DNA from: Rhizocola hellebori
GTDB taxonomy: Bacteria; Actinomycetota; Actinomycetes; Mycobacteriales; Micromonosporaceae
DNA: 64,000 nt
NCBI RefSeq assembly: GCF_016862955.1
Contig: NZ_BONY01000042.1
Coordinates: forward strand, 1-64,000
Direction: 5' to 3'
Positions within the stretch are counted from its first letter, which is position 1, and every line of letters begins with the position of its first letter. The notes beneath the pieces are model-generated. The model was not told where the DNA came from, made no database searches, and worked only from the letters and a program-made list of their open reading frames with translations. Shown here piece by piece: positions 35,542 through 44,282 of the stretch. The translations under genes were made by a program, and so were the position numbers.

Positions 35542-36225
35542 TCAGGTGGCCGATCCGCCGGCGGCCAGGCGCATCAGGTCGGAGCCGAAGTCTACGTCCA
35601 GCGCGGTTTCCCCGTCGCTCGCGAACTCGTGCCGATAGCTTTGCCAGGACTCGTTGCGGATCTGCTCGGCGAAGCCGCTCTCCATGAGCAGCAACAGCTC
35701 GAGCGCCGCCCGGTCGATGCGTTTGTTCAGCGCCGGGTCGCTCCAGTCCTCGGGCGCGGCGAAAAGCGATGTCGGCGCGACGACCGAGCGCAGGTAACCG
35801 AACAGCGAGCGCATCTGCTCGTCGACGACGAGGGCGTGCCGCGCCGTCCCTGCGGTGGCCGCGAGCACGACCGGCTTGGCGATAAGCAGATCGTCCTCCA
35901 GGGTCTGGAAGAACGAGGTGAACAACCCGCTCGCGCCGGCCTTGTAGACCGGTGTCCCGGCCACGAGGCCATCGGCTTTGCCCAGGGCCGCAACGGCTTC
36001 CTGCAGCTTGGGCCCGGCCAGCGAGGTGACGAGGGCGGTGGTGATCTCGGTGGCGAGCTCACGCAACCCGATGAAGTGGGTCTGCACCTCGTTGCCGCGC
36101 CGCTGCGCCAGCTCGGTGACGCGCTGGGCCGTTCGCTGCGCCAGCAGTTTGGTCGACGACGGCTCGCTGGTTCCGGCGGTGACGACCACGAGGGTGAAGG
36201 TCCGCTTTTCGGCGGTGAGATTCAT
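35542..36225 (-). CDS. NAD(P)H-dependent FMN reductase (CE1759 family)
   Basis: 227 residues. The ATG overlaps the MarR stop by 4 bp. Flavodoxin-like fold: first strand and phosphate loop TLVVVTAGTSEPSSTKLLA, GLVAGTPVYKAGASGLFTSF as the flavin-contact loop, and KPVVLAATAGTARHALVVD. Members supply reduced FMN to a two-component monooxygenase, and the luciferase-like partner is two genes upstream in the same operon. Confidence 0.87.
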   Translation of the reverse strand: MNLTAEKRTFTLVVVTAGTSEPSSTKLLAQRTAQRVTELAQRRGNEVQTHFIGLRELATEITTALVTSLAGPKLQEAVAALGKADGLVAGTPVYKAGASGLFTSFFQTLEDDLLIAKPVVLAATAGTARHALVVDEQMRSLFGYLRSVVAPTSLFAAPEDWSDPALNKRIDRAALELLLLMESGFAEQIRNESWQSYRHEFASDGETALDVDFGSDLMRLAAGGSAT

Positions 36226-36686
36226 GGGCCTGATACTTCCTTGTCCTGCGCCGGCCGACGGGCCAGTTTCCCACAGATGATGGCCAGCTGGTGCAGCTCG
36301 GCCGGATCCAGCTCAGCGGTGATGGCGCGGGCGACCGAGCGGGCATGCTGACGCCCGATCTGGCGCTGCTTTTCCCGCCCCGACTCGGTGAGCACCAGGT
36401 GGACACCTCGGCCGTCGGCCGGGTCGCCGAGGCGGCGCAGCAACCCTCTTTCCACGAGCCGGTCCACCAGCCGTGACAGGGCAGGCTGGCTCAGCAGGAC
36501 ACGGCGGTGAAGCTCGCCTATGCGCACCGGCTGGGCGTTTTTGGCAAGGGTGTACAGCACGTCGTACTCGCGCATGGACAGATCGTGCCAGGTGTCCTCG
36601 GCGGCGAACTGCTTGACGAGCCGGGCGTGGGCGGACAGCAGAGCCTCCCACGCCTCGTTGGCCAGCCGGGTTCCGCCGGTTTTCAC
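36222..36686 (-). CDS. MarR-family regulator inside the monooxygenase operon
   Basis: 154 residues, GTG start overlapping the upstream stop (GTGA). The winged helix is clear: VRIGELHRRVLLSQPALSRL as helix-turn-helix and GDPADGRGVHLVLT as wing. Being co-transcribed with the luciferase-like gene, it probably represses its own operon and is released by the substrate. A candidate site is the inverted repeat at 37901-37912. Confidence 0.87.
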   Translation of the reverse strand: MKTGGTRLANEAWEALLSAHARLVKQFAAEDTWHDLSMREYDVLYTLAKNAQPVRIGELHRRVLLSQPALSRLVDRLVERGLLRRLGDPADGRGVHLVLTESGREKQRQIGRQHARSVARAITAELDPAELHQLAIICGKLARRPAQDKEVSGP

Positions 36687-37870
36687 GGGCTTGGGTAGCG
36701 GGCTTGCAGCGCCGGGTCGCTGTCCTGGTAAGGCGACGAGCCGGTCACGTTGTCGCCCCGGTTGGCGTTGGGCCGGGGCTGGCGTGGCGGCTGGTCGCCG
36801 TACTTCGCCTCGACCAGGCTGGCGTGGGTGGGCGCCGCGGCCGCCTCGGGGTCGCGTTTGGCGGCCAGCTCCTTGCGCAGGGTCGGCACCACCTCTTCGC
36901 CAAGCAGGTCAAGCTGGTTGAGCACGGTCTTCAGCGGCAGGCCGGCGTGGTCGATCAGGAACAGCTGGCGCTGGTAGTCGCCGAAGTGTTCGCGGAAGGT
37001 CAGCGTCTTGTCGATGACCTCCTGCGGGCTTCCCACCGACAGCGGCGTGGACTCCATGAAGTCCTCCATCGCCGGGCCGTTGCCGTAGACCGGGGCCTCA
37101 TTGAAGTAGGGCCGGAACTCCGCGATGGCGTCCTGGGACCGCTTGGCGATGTAGGCCTGCCCGCCGAGCCCGACGATGGCCTGTTTCTCCGTGCCGTGGC
37201 CGTGGTGGGCGTAGCGCTGGCGATAGAACCGGATCAGCCGCATGAAGTGTTCCTTCGGCCAGAAGATGTGATTGGCGAAGAAACCGTCGCCGTAGTAGGC
37301 GGCCTGTTCGGCGATCTCGGGGGTACGGATCGAGCCGTGCCACACGAACGGAGGCACACAGTCCAGCGGCCGCGGCACCGCGGTGAAGCCCTGTAAAGGA
37401 GTGCGGAATTTGCCCTCCCAGTCCACCACGTCGTCGCGCCACAACCTGTGCAGCAGGTTGTAATTTTCCAGCGCCAGCGGCAGGCCCTGGCGGATGTCCT
37501 GGCCGAACCACGGGTAGACCGGCGCGGTGTTGCCCCGGCCCAGCATCAGGTCCACCCGGCCCTGCGAGAGGTGCTGCAGCATCGCGTATTCCTCGGCGAT
37601 GCGCACCGGGTCGTTGGTGGTGATCAGCGTGGTCGCGGTGCTGAGGATTAACCTCTTGGTTCTCGCCGCGATGAACGCCAGCAGCGTCGTCGGTGAGGAC
37701 GAGAAGAACGGAGGGTTGTGGTGCTCACCGATGGCGAACACGTCCAGTCCTACCTCTTCGGCCTTCTGGGCGATCTGCACCACCGCGTCTATGCGCTCCG
37801 CCTCGCTCGGAGTCTGGCCCGAGACCGGGTCACGGGTGATGTCGCTGACCGAAAACACGCCGAATTGCAT
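36683..37870 (-). CDS. Luciferase-like FMN-dependent monooxygenase (CE1758 family)
   Basis: 395 residues. The ATG at 37870 is chosen: GAAGAGG lies about 6 nt upstream and the (beta/alpha)8 barrel starts with MQFGVFSVSD. Typical LLM features: FAIGEHHNPPFFSSSP, RLILSTATTLITTNDP, and GRVDLMLGRGNTAPVYPWFG for flavin and phosphate binding. It should use FMNH2 from the reductase two genes downstream to oxygenate a small organic substrate. First gene of a four-gene operon with overlaps of 4 and 4 bp and a 1-bp gap. The C-terminal 50 residues are Pro/Ala-rich and probably disordered. Confidence 0.87.
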   Translation of the reverse strand: MQFGVFSVSDITRDPVSGQTPSEAERIDAVVQIAQKAEEVGLDVFAIGEHHNPPFFSSSPTTLLAFIAARTKRLILSTATTLITTNDPVRIAEEYAMLQHLSQGRVDLMLGRGNTAPVYPWFGQDIRQGLPLALENYNLLHRLWRDDVVDWEGKFRTPLQGFTAVPRPLDCVPPFVWHGSIRTPEIAEQAAYYGDGFFANHIFWPKEHFMRLIRFYRQRYAHHGHGTEKQAIVGLGGQAYIAKRSQDAIAEFRPYFNEAPVYGNGPAMEDFMESTPLSVGSPQEVIDKTLTFREHFGDYQRQLFLIDHAGLPLKTVLNQLDLLGEEVVPTLRKELAAKRDPEAAAAPTHASLVEAKYGDQPPRQPRPNANRGDNVTGSSPYQDSDPALQARYPSP

Positions 37871-37900
37871 GCCAAGCCTCTTCCACACCGGTCAAAGTTC

Positions 37901-37912
37901 ATGCGTTTGCAT
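37901..37912. promoter_or_regulatory. Candidate operator of the monooxygenase operon
   Basis: ATGC, four bases, GCAT (ATGCGTTTGCAT on the plus strand), 30 bp upstream of the luciferase-like start. It is the only clear inverted repeat in the leader region and is a possible site for the operon's own MarR protein. Confidence 0.35.
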
Positions 37913-38004
37913 AGAAACCTAACCGATGGGGCGGCCGCCCTATTCCGCGGCGGACAGCTCTTGCTTCCGCGTCCCCGCCGCCCGTATGTTACAGCTAGTC
38001 CGTA

Positions 38005-38036
38005 GAACGGTCCATAAAGTCCACAGAGCGGTTCAT
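38005..38036 (+). promoter_or_regulatory. Two direct CGGTnCAT sites before the aldehyde dehydrogenase
   Basis: GAACGGTCCAT (38005-38015) and GAGCGGTTCAT (38026-38036) are 21 bp, two helical turns, apart and end 14 bp before the ATG. The same AGCGGT core occurs as an inverted repeat upstream of the CoA-transferase at 47046-47065, so the two transcripts may share a regulator. Confidence 0.4.
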
Positions 38037-38050
38037 ACCAGGGGATAGAG

Positions 38051-39523
38051 ATGTATAAAAGCTCCCAAGCCAGCTGCCTGATCGCCGGCAAGTGGATCGC
38101 GGACGGGCCGCAGGCCACCCGGGTAGGTCCGTGGGTACGCGAGGTGGTGAGCAGCGCCCGCCAGGCCGACCTGGAAGACGTCCGCATCGCGTGCGACTAC
38201 GCGCGCGTGGCCGCGAAAGCCGTGGGCCGCATCGCGCCGGCCGGGCGGGCCGTGGTGCTGGAACGCGCAGCCGTGCTGGCGCTGGCCCGGCGCGAAGAGC
38301 TCGCCCGGCTGCTGGCACTGGAGCTCGGCAAGCCGCTCAAAGACGGTCTCGGCGAGATCGATCGCGTGGCCGACACGTTCCGCGTCGCCGCCGCCGAGGC
38401 CAGGCAGATCAACGGTGAGGTGCTGCCGGTGGCGGGCTGGGCGCGCGGCGTGGGCAACACCGCCTTCACCTATCGCGCGCCGGCCGGGGTGGCGCTGGCC
38501 ATCACGCCCTTCAACGCGCCCGCGAACCTGCTCGCCCACAAGCTCGCCGCGTCGTTCGCGGCCGGAAACACCACCATCGTCAAGCCACCGCCACAGGCGC
38601 CGGCCGCTTCCACCGCGCTGGTCGAGCTCATGCTGGAGGCGGGCCTGCCGGTCGAGGCCGTCCAGGTGCTCCACGGCGGTGCCGACGTCGGCGCGAAGCT
38701 TTGCGCCGCACCCGAAGTCGCCGTGATCAGCTTTACCGGCAGCGTGGCCACCGGCGCGGCGGTGGCCCGCGCCGCGGGCGCCAAGCGGCTGGTGCTGGAG
38801 CTGGGCGGCAACGCGGCCACGCTGGTCTGCGAGGACGCCGATATCGGTTACGCGGCAAGGGTTTGCGCGCGTACAGGGTACAGCAACTCGGGCCAGAGCT
38901 GTATCTCGGTGCAGCGGGTTTACGTGCAGCGCTCGCGCTACGACGAGTTCGTCGAGGCTTTCACCCGTGAGGTGAAGCTGCTCGTTGTCGGCGACCCGCT
39001 CGACCCGGCCACCGACATCGGGTCGATGGTGGACGACGACGCCGCTGAGCGGGTCGTGCGGTGGACCGCGCAGGCTCAGGCCGCCGGGGCCACCGTCACC
39101 ACCGGCGGCCGCCGCGACGGCGCCACTGTGCTGCCGATCGTCATCGCCGACCCGCCCGCCGACGCCGCGGTGGTGACCGAGGAAGTCTTCGGCGCGCTGG
39201 TCAGCGTCTCGCCCTACGACGACTTCGACGACGCGATCGCCATGTGCAACCAGAGCCGGTACGGGCTGCAGGCCGGCCTGTTCACCCACGACATCCGCCG
39301 CATCGTGGCCGCCTGGCGCGACCTGGAGGTCGGCGGCCTGGTCGTCGGGGGCTCATCGAACTTCCGGCTCGACCACGTCCCCTTCGGCGGGGTCAAGGAA
39401 TCCGGCTTCGGCCGCGAGTCGCCCCGCTACATGATCGAGGACTATACGACCGTGAAAACCCTTATGCTGCGCGACATCTCGTTGTGGGGCTCAATGCCGG
39501 AGAACCTGAAGGGACAGCAATGA
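38051..39523 (+). CDS. NAD(P)-dependent aldehyde dehydrogenase
   Basis: 490 residues. ATG with AGGGGATAGAG upstream. Catalytic Cys284 in NSGQSCIS and general base Glu250 in LVLELGG are present, with the Rossmann motif SFTGSVATGAAVA and the structural motif PFGGVKESGFGRESP. It belongs to the branch with phosphonoacetaldehyde and glyceraldehyde-3-phosphate-type (non-phosphorylating) dehydrogenases. The next gene overlaps its stop by 4 bp and encodes a ThDP enzyme, so an aldehyde produced by decarboxylation of a 2-oxo acid is a plausible substrate. Confidence 0.9.
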   Translation: MYKSSQASCLIAGKWIADGPQATRVGPWVREVVSSARQADLEDVRIACDYARVAAKAVGRIAPAGRAVVLERAAVLALARREELARLLALELGKPLKDGLGEIDRVADTFRVAAAEARQINGEVLPVAGWARGVGNTAFTYRAPAGVALAITPFNAPANLLAHKLAASFAAGNTTIVKPPPQAPAASTALVELMLEAGLPVEAVQVLHGGADVGAKLCAAPEVAVISFTGSVATGAAVARAAGAKRLVLELGGNAATLVCEDADIGYAARVCARTGYSNSGQSCISVQRVYVQRSRYDEFVEAFTREVKLLVVGDPLDPATDIGSMVDDDAAERVVRWTAQAQAAGATVTTGGRRDGATVLPIVIADPPADAAVVTEEVFGALVSVSPYDDFDDAIAMCNQSRYGLQAGLFTHDIRRIVAAWRDLEVGGLVVGGSSNFRLDHVPFGGVKESGFGRESPRYMIEDYTTVKTLMLRDISLWGSMPENLKGQQ

Positions 39524-41298
39524 CTCTCGACCACCTGGCCAGAACCGACGCCGAACTCGCGCCAGCCGCGACGACAACGGGCGCCGAAGCGCTGGTGGCC
39601 CAGCTGGAGTCCTATGGCGTGGAGTACATCTTCGGGCTGTGCGGACACACCAACATCGCCCTGCTCGATGCGTTGAGCCGCAGCAGCATCCGCTTCGTCA
39701 TCAGCCGCCACGAGCAGACCGCGGCCCACGCCGCCGACGGCTATGCCCGCGTCACCGGCAAGCCCGCAGTGCTGCTGACCCACGTCGGGCCGGGCCTGAC
39801 CAACGCCGCCACCGGGGTCATGACGGCAGCGCTGGACTCGGTGCCGATGATCGTCATTTCCGGCGACATCCCTTCGTACTACTACGGACGCCACCCGCAT
39901 CAGGAGATCAACCTGCATACCGACGCCGACCAGGCCGCGGTCTTCCGCCCCTTCGTCAAACGGGCCTGGCAGGTGCATCGGGTGGCGGATCTGGCCCGGT
40001 TCACCGAGCGTGCCTTCTGGACAGCGACCTCAGGCCGCCCCGGTGCCGTTCTGCTGAACGTGCCGATGGACCATTTCTCTCGTCGGGTACCGGTGGTGAG
40101 CTACCCGCTGCCGGAAGACGCCGGCCTGCCGGCGCTGCCCGTGCCGGTGGCGCAACGCATCGCCGCCGCGCTGCTGGGGGCGCAACGCCCACTGATCTAT
40201 CTTGGCGGCGGGCTGCGCCGCGACACGGGCCTGCACGCGCTGCGCCGGCTCATCGAGCACCTGGACATCCCGGTGGCCCACTCGCTGATGGCCAAGGGCG
40301 CGCTGCCCGACGAGCACCCGCTGGTCCTTGGCATGCCTGGTTTCTGGGGCCTGGAGCTGACCAACGAGACCACCCGCGACGCCGATGTGGTGCTCGCCCT
40401 GGCCACCCGCTTCGCCGAGACCGATGCGAGCTCGTGGGACCGGCGCTACACGTGGCAGTTCCCGCCGAGCCGGCTGATCCAGATCGACATCGATCCGGCC
40501 GAGATCGGCCGCAACTATCCCGTCGAGATCGGCGCGGTGGCCGACGTGAACCAAGCCGTGCAAGCGATCGCCGACGCCGTGCTGGCCGCCCAGCCCGAGC
40601 CGGTTTCCCGGCCGCGGCTGCGGGAGCAGATCGCGATCTCACGCTCGGCGCTCTACGCGAGCAGCCGCGAACGCGGTCGCAGCGACCAATTTCCGCTTCG
40701 CCCGGAGCGAATCCTCACCGATCTGCGGGAGGCGCTGCCCAGCGACGCGGTTCTGGTCACCGATGTGGGATGGAACAAGAACGGCGTCGCCCAGTGCTAT
40801 GAGCTGCCACCGGACGGCCGTTTCATCACCCCCGGCGGTGCTTCCACCATGGGCTTCGGCCCGGCCGCGGCGGTGGGCGTGCAGATCGCCCAGCCCGATC
40901 GCACGGTGGTGGCCCTGGTCGGCGACGGCGGGATGAGCGCCCAGCTGCCGGCGGTGCCGATGGCCGTGGAACAGGGCGCACCGGTCATCTTCGTGGTGAT
41001 GAACAACCGGGCTCACGGCACCATCTCGGATCTGCAAGCGGCCAACTTCGGCGCCAGCTTCGGCTGCGACTTCCTCGGCCCGGACGGTTTGCCCTACAGC
41101 CCGGACTTCGCCGCCTTCGGGCGAGCCTGCGGCGCGGACGGGTACACAGTGGACAGTGTGGACCAGCTCGGCGTGGCGTTGCGCGCGGCGGTGGCGGCAC
41201 GCCGCCCGGCGGTCATCGACGTTCCGATGGTCAACGAGCCCGTCCCGACGCCGGGCCACTGGAACATCAAGGACATCTACCACGGCTTGTTCGAGTGA
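39520..41298 (+). CDS. Thiamine-diphosphate-dependent enzyme of the acetolactate synthase type
   Basis: 592 residues, ATG overlapping the upstream stop. Three-domain ThDP architecture: Pyr domain with Glu65 in SRHEQTAAHAADGYARVTG, central domain with LGMPGFWGLE and the ADVVLALATRF strand, and a PP domain with the GDG-NN diphosphate motif (VGDGGMSAQL through VVMNNRAHG). FAD-type acetolactate synthases, sulfoacetaldehyde acetyltransferase, glyoxylate carboligase and oxo-acid decarboxylases share this layout; I cannot choose between them. Two strong hairpins follow before the convergent gene. Confidence 0.88.
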   Translation: MTLDHLARTDAELAPAATTTGAEALVAQLESYGVEYIFGLCGHTNIALLDALSRSSIRFVISRHEQTAAHAADGYARVTGKPAVLLTHVGPGLTNAATGVMTAALDSVPMIVISGDIPSYYYGRHPHQEINLHTDADQAAVFRPFVKRAWQVHRVADLARFTERAFWTATSGRPGAVLLNVPMDHFSRRVPVVSYPLPEDAGLPALPVPVAQRIAAALLGAQRPLIYLGGGLRRDTGLHALRRLIEHLDIPVAHSLMAKGALPDEHPLVLGMPGFWGLELTNETTRDADVVLALATRFAETDASSWDRRYTWQFPPSRLIQIDIDPAEIGRNYPVEIGAVADVNQAVQAIADAVLAAQPEPVSRPRLREQIAISRSALYASSRERGRSDQFPLRPERILTDLREALPSDAVLVTDVGWNKNGVAQCYELPPDGRFITPGGASTMGFGPAAAVGVQIAQPDRTVVALVGDGGMSAQLPAVPMAVEQGAPVIFVVMNNRAHGTISDLQAANFGASFGCDFLGPDGLPYSPDFAAFGRACGADGYTVDSVDQLGVALRAAVAARRPAVIDVPMVNEPVPTPGHWNIKDIYHGLFE

Positions 41299-41300
41299 CC

Positions 41301-41338
41301 CGCGGTCGCCCCCGGCAATGACGCCGGGGGCGACCGCG
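41301..41338. terminator. Terminator after the ThDP gene
   Basis: Perfect 16-bp arms (41301-41316 and 41323-41338) around an AATGAC loop, 2 bp after the stop. Confidence 0.85.
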
Positions 41339-41350
41339 TCGCCAGACCCA

Positions 41351-41384
41351 GAAGGCCGCGCGGAGGGCATCCCGCGCGGCCTTC
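41351..41384. terminator. Second convergent terminator
   Basis: Perfect 13-bp arms (41351-41363 and 41372-41384) around an 8-nt loop, 12 bp past the stop of the minus-strand fusion gene, which it probably serves. Confidence 0.8.
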
Positions 41385-41396
41385 GCTCAATGGCGG

Positions 41397-44165
41397 CTAT
41401 TGGGCTGCGTTTGCTTGCACGCGGTCGAGGTGGGCGCGGGTGGCGGCGATCGCCAGCCGGGCGTGTTCCTTGGCGCCGACCTGTGCCACGTGCGTGGCGC
41501 GTGGAATCTCTAGGGCGTAAGGGATCCCGGCGGGAAGCGCGGCAAGAATGCCGGGCACGTCGATGCCACCCTCGCCGGGGAAGAGGCGCTCGAACCGCGC
41601 GGTGTGGATGAGACCCTCGTTCGTGGTCGGTACGGCGGCCGGCGCATCGCAGACATGGGCGAAGTGGAACCAGTGCGCGGGAAGTTCCCGAAGCTGGGCC
41701 ACGCTCGAGCCGGAGCGGGCGAAATGCAGCAGGTCCACCAGGATCCCCGCGTTGGGCTGATCGGCCGCGCGCAGCACCCGCGCCGCCTCCCCCAGGTCCG
41801 GCGTCTCCGTCCACGACGGGAACTCCAGATCGACGGTCAGGCCGAGCGGCCGGGCCATCTCGCACAGCTGGGCGTACCGATCGATCTTGCGGGCCCGGTC
41901 GGGGTCGGGCAGTTGCGCGATGACATGGCGCGCACCGAGTTCGGCCCCCGCCTCCAGGAAACGCTGGAAGTCGCGCGGGTCTTCGAAGGGGCTGATCCGG
42001 GCCAGCTCGATGTCGAGAACCTCGATGCCGGTGGCGGCCAGCCGCACCTTGGTGGTGCGCATCAACGCCGGATCGGTGGCCAGCGGGTAGTGCGGTTCCT
42101 GCATGGTGACCCGGGTCAGGCGCAGCCCCACGTACCGGTATCCGGCGTCGGCCGCGGCCTCCACCAGTTCCGGCGGGGAAAGGCTGAGCGCGGTCAGGTG
42201 GGCCAGCGAGTAGTCGTGCCGAACCCCGTCGCGCGGCTGCGGGGTGTCCCGCAGCGTGATGAGGCGGCGCTGCCGATGGGCGGCCATGCGCACCGGTGCG
42301 CTGTTGGCGGCCCCGTAACCGGTGTAGCCGTCGATGCGCTGCACCACTTCGAAGAAGAGCCGCGAGCCGAGCATCTCGGTGTGGAAATGCAGGTATTCCC
42401 CGCGCTCGTCACGGTCGTAGAGGATCGAGTTCTCGCGCATCGCGGTTAGCAGATCCGGCGGCAGGTCGAGCCGGGCTTCGAGGTCGTCGTAATAGTTGGC
42501 GGGGATGGCCAGCACCGGTGCGCCCAGCGCGCGCATGGCTTTGGCGCTGGCGATCGCATCATCGCTGGCGAAGGCGATGTGCTGCGGGCTCGGCACGGCC
42601 GGGGCCCAGTCCCCGCGGCGCAGCGGCGCGGTGTTGAAGGTGATCCGGATCCGGCCGGAGGCGTCGCTGGCGGCCCGGCTGCGGATCAGCCCGAACGGCG
42701 CGGCCACCTCGGTGGTGCCTTCCGAGTGCAGGCCCAGCACCGAGCGGTAGAAGAGCGCCACCTGATCGAAGTCGTCGATGGACTCGGTGAGCGAGAGGTG
42801 GTCGGTCGCGGTCACCAGGCCGTCGCTGCGGACTTCAGCGCCGGTCGCCGCGAAGTCGGCCCGCCAGCCGCTGGCCTCCGAACCGTTGCGGCAGAAGAAG
42901 ACCGCGGTGCCGTCCGGCGCCGCCACCGAGCTCAGCTCGGCCTCGTCGGGCTGGCGGTTGCGCGGCAGGACCGGAGCGGCCAGCCGATCGGCGCGCTGGG
43001 TCGACGCCGCGGGATCGGTGCTCTCCACGGCCAGCGCGCAGATGGCCGCCGTCCCGGGCGGAACTGTCCTTTGTGGAGCAAAGTTCAGCAGGATCTGCGC
43101 CTTGCCCTGCTGCCACAGCTGCACCGGCTTGGACCTGTGCTGCCCGGTGTGCGCGAACCCAAGCGCGGCAAGGGTGCGCGCCACCACCGGGCCGGAAACC
43201 TCGTCGACGGCAAGCTCGGTGAAGACATACCCGCCCAGCGCGGGCGCGGGTGGCAGGTCGGCTATCCGCACGCGCTCGCGTACCTGCGCCGGACCGCGGG
43301 TGCTGACCGACTCCTGCAAACCCAGGAGGGAACGCATTCCGTCGATGGCGGCATGGCGCGGGTCGGCCTGCCGGTAGACGTCGTTGAAGACCTCAAGCGA
43401 GAGCGGTCCGTCGTATCCGGTGGTGAGCACGTGACCGACGAACCCGCTCAGGTCGAACGAGCCGAGACCGGGAAACAGCCGGTGATGGCGGCTCCACTCC
43501 ACCACGTCCATCTTCAGCCGGGGCGCGTCGGCCAGCTGCAGGAGAAACACCTTCGACCCCGGCACCACCCGGATGCCCGCCGGATCCTCGCCGCGCGAAA
43601 GCACATGGAAGCTGTCCAGGCACAGCCCCAGCGCGGGATGGTTGGCGTGCCGCACGATCCGCCACGCATGCGGGTAGGTGTTGACGAAACGGCCCCAGGC
43701 CAAGGGCTCGTACGCGATGCGCAGACCGCGCCGGTGCGCCCGGTCGGCCAGCTCGTGCAGTTGCTCGGCGGCCAGGTCGTCATCGTCCACACAGTCCGCC
43801 GACTCCGACGAGCACACCAGCAGCGTCTGCGCCCCCAGCTGTTCCAGCAGGTCGAACTTGCGCTCGGCCCGGCGCAGGTTGGCCCGCAGCACATCGGGCG
43901 CCACCGCCTCGAAGTCGCGGAACGGCTGATAGGCCACGATGGACAGACCTCGGCGCGCGCACTCCTGGCCCACCCGCTGCGGCGACCACGGCGACGCGAT
44001 GAGGTCGTTTTCGAAGACTTCGACCCCGTGAAAGCCGGCTGCCGCGGCGGCGGCCAGCTTGTCCTCCAGCGTTCCCGACAGGCAGACGGTCGCGATGGCC
44101 AGGCGTGGGGTGACGCCCAGAGGTGCGGCCAAGGGTGTGGTGGTGCCCAGTTCGGCGGTGAGCAT
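41397..44165 (-). CDS. Three-domain fusion: TIM barrel, HPPD-like, TIM barrel
   Basis: 922 residues, ATG with AGAGG 5 nt upstream. Residues about 10-290 are a xylose-isomerase-like TIM barrel of the 3-dehydroshikimate dehydratase (QuiC) type (GFHGVEVFENDL, RIAYEPLAWGRFVNT, ALGLCLDSFHVLSRGEDP, SLEVFNDVYRQ). About 300-620 are a vicinal-oxygen-chelate part like 4-hydroxyphenylpyruvate dioxygenase (PQHIAFASDDAI, ENSILYDRDERGEYLHFHTE, FFEVVQRIDGYTGYGAANSA). About 640-922 are a second, different TIM barrel of the sugar-phosphate isomerase type (DAGYRYVGLRLT, LTVDLEFPSWTETPDL, NAGILVDLLHFARSGSS, FHFAHVCDAPA). The first two domains are a known bacterial fusion; the third is unexpected. Probable role: dehydratase in quinate/shikimate-type or related catabolism. 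It is divergent from a TetR regulator. Confidence 0.78.
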   Translation of the reverse strand: MLTAELGTTTPLAAPLGVTPRLAIATVCLSGTLEDKLAAAAAAGFHGVEVFENDLIASPWSPQRVGQECARRGLSIVAYQPFRDFEAVAPDVLRANLRRAERKFDLLEQLGAQTLLVCSSESADCVDDDDLAAEQLHELADRAHRRGLRIAYEPLAWGRFVNTYPHAWRIVRHANHPALGLCLDSFHVLSRGEDPAGIRVVPGSKVFLLQLADAPRLKMDVVEWSRHHRLFPGLGSFDLSGFVGHVLTTGYDGPLSLEVFNDVYRQADPRHAAIDGMRSLLGLQESVSTRGPAQVRERVRIADLPPAPALGGYVFTELAVDEVSGPVVARTLAALGFAHTGQHRSKPVQLWQQGKAQILLNFAPQRTVPPGTAAICALAVESTDPAASTQRADRLAAPVLPRNRQPDEAELSSVAAPDGTAVFFCRNGSEASGWRADFAATGAEVRSDGLVTATDHLSLTESIDDFDQVALFYRSVLGLHSEGTTEVAAPFGLIRSRAASDASGRIRITFNTAPLRRGDWAPAVPSPQHIAFASDDAIASAKAMRALGAPVLAIPANYYDDLEARLDLPPDLLTAMRENSILYDRDERGEYLHFHTEMLGSRLFFEVVQRIDGYTGYGAANSAPVRMAAHRQRRLITLRDTPQPRDGVRHDYSLAHLTALSLSPPELVEAAADAGYRYVGLRLTRVTMQEPHYPLATDPALMRTTKVRLAATGIEVLDIELARISPFEDPRDFQRFLEAGAELGARHVIAQLPDPDRARKIDRYAQLCEMARPLGLTVDLEFPSWTETPDLGEAARVLRAADQPNAGILVDLLHFARSGSSVAQLRELPAHWFHFAHVCDAPAAVPTTNEGLIHTARFERLFPGEGGIDVPGILAALPAGIPYALEIPRATHVAQVGAKEHARLAIAATRAHLDRVQANAAQ

Positions 44166-44184
44166 GGGGACCTCTGCCTTCCTG

Positions 44185-44200
44185 ACGTTCGCATGAACGT
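44185..44200. promoter_or_regulatory. Probable TetR operator
   Basis: ACGTTC, four bases, GAACGT: perfect 6-bp arms, 20 bp upstream of the fusion gene ATG in the 117-bp divergent region. Binding here would block the fusion gene and perhaps autoregulate the TetR gene. Confidence 0.6.
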
Positions 44201-44282
44201 ACCAGATAGTTACTTATACACCGCACGGAACTGGCTGGGAAGACTTGGCTACAGTAGGTGTCGATGTGAGGGGGTAGCGCCG

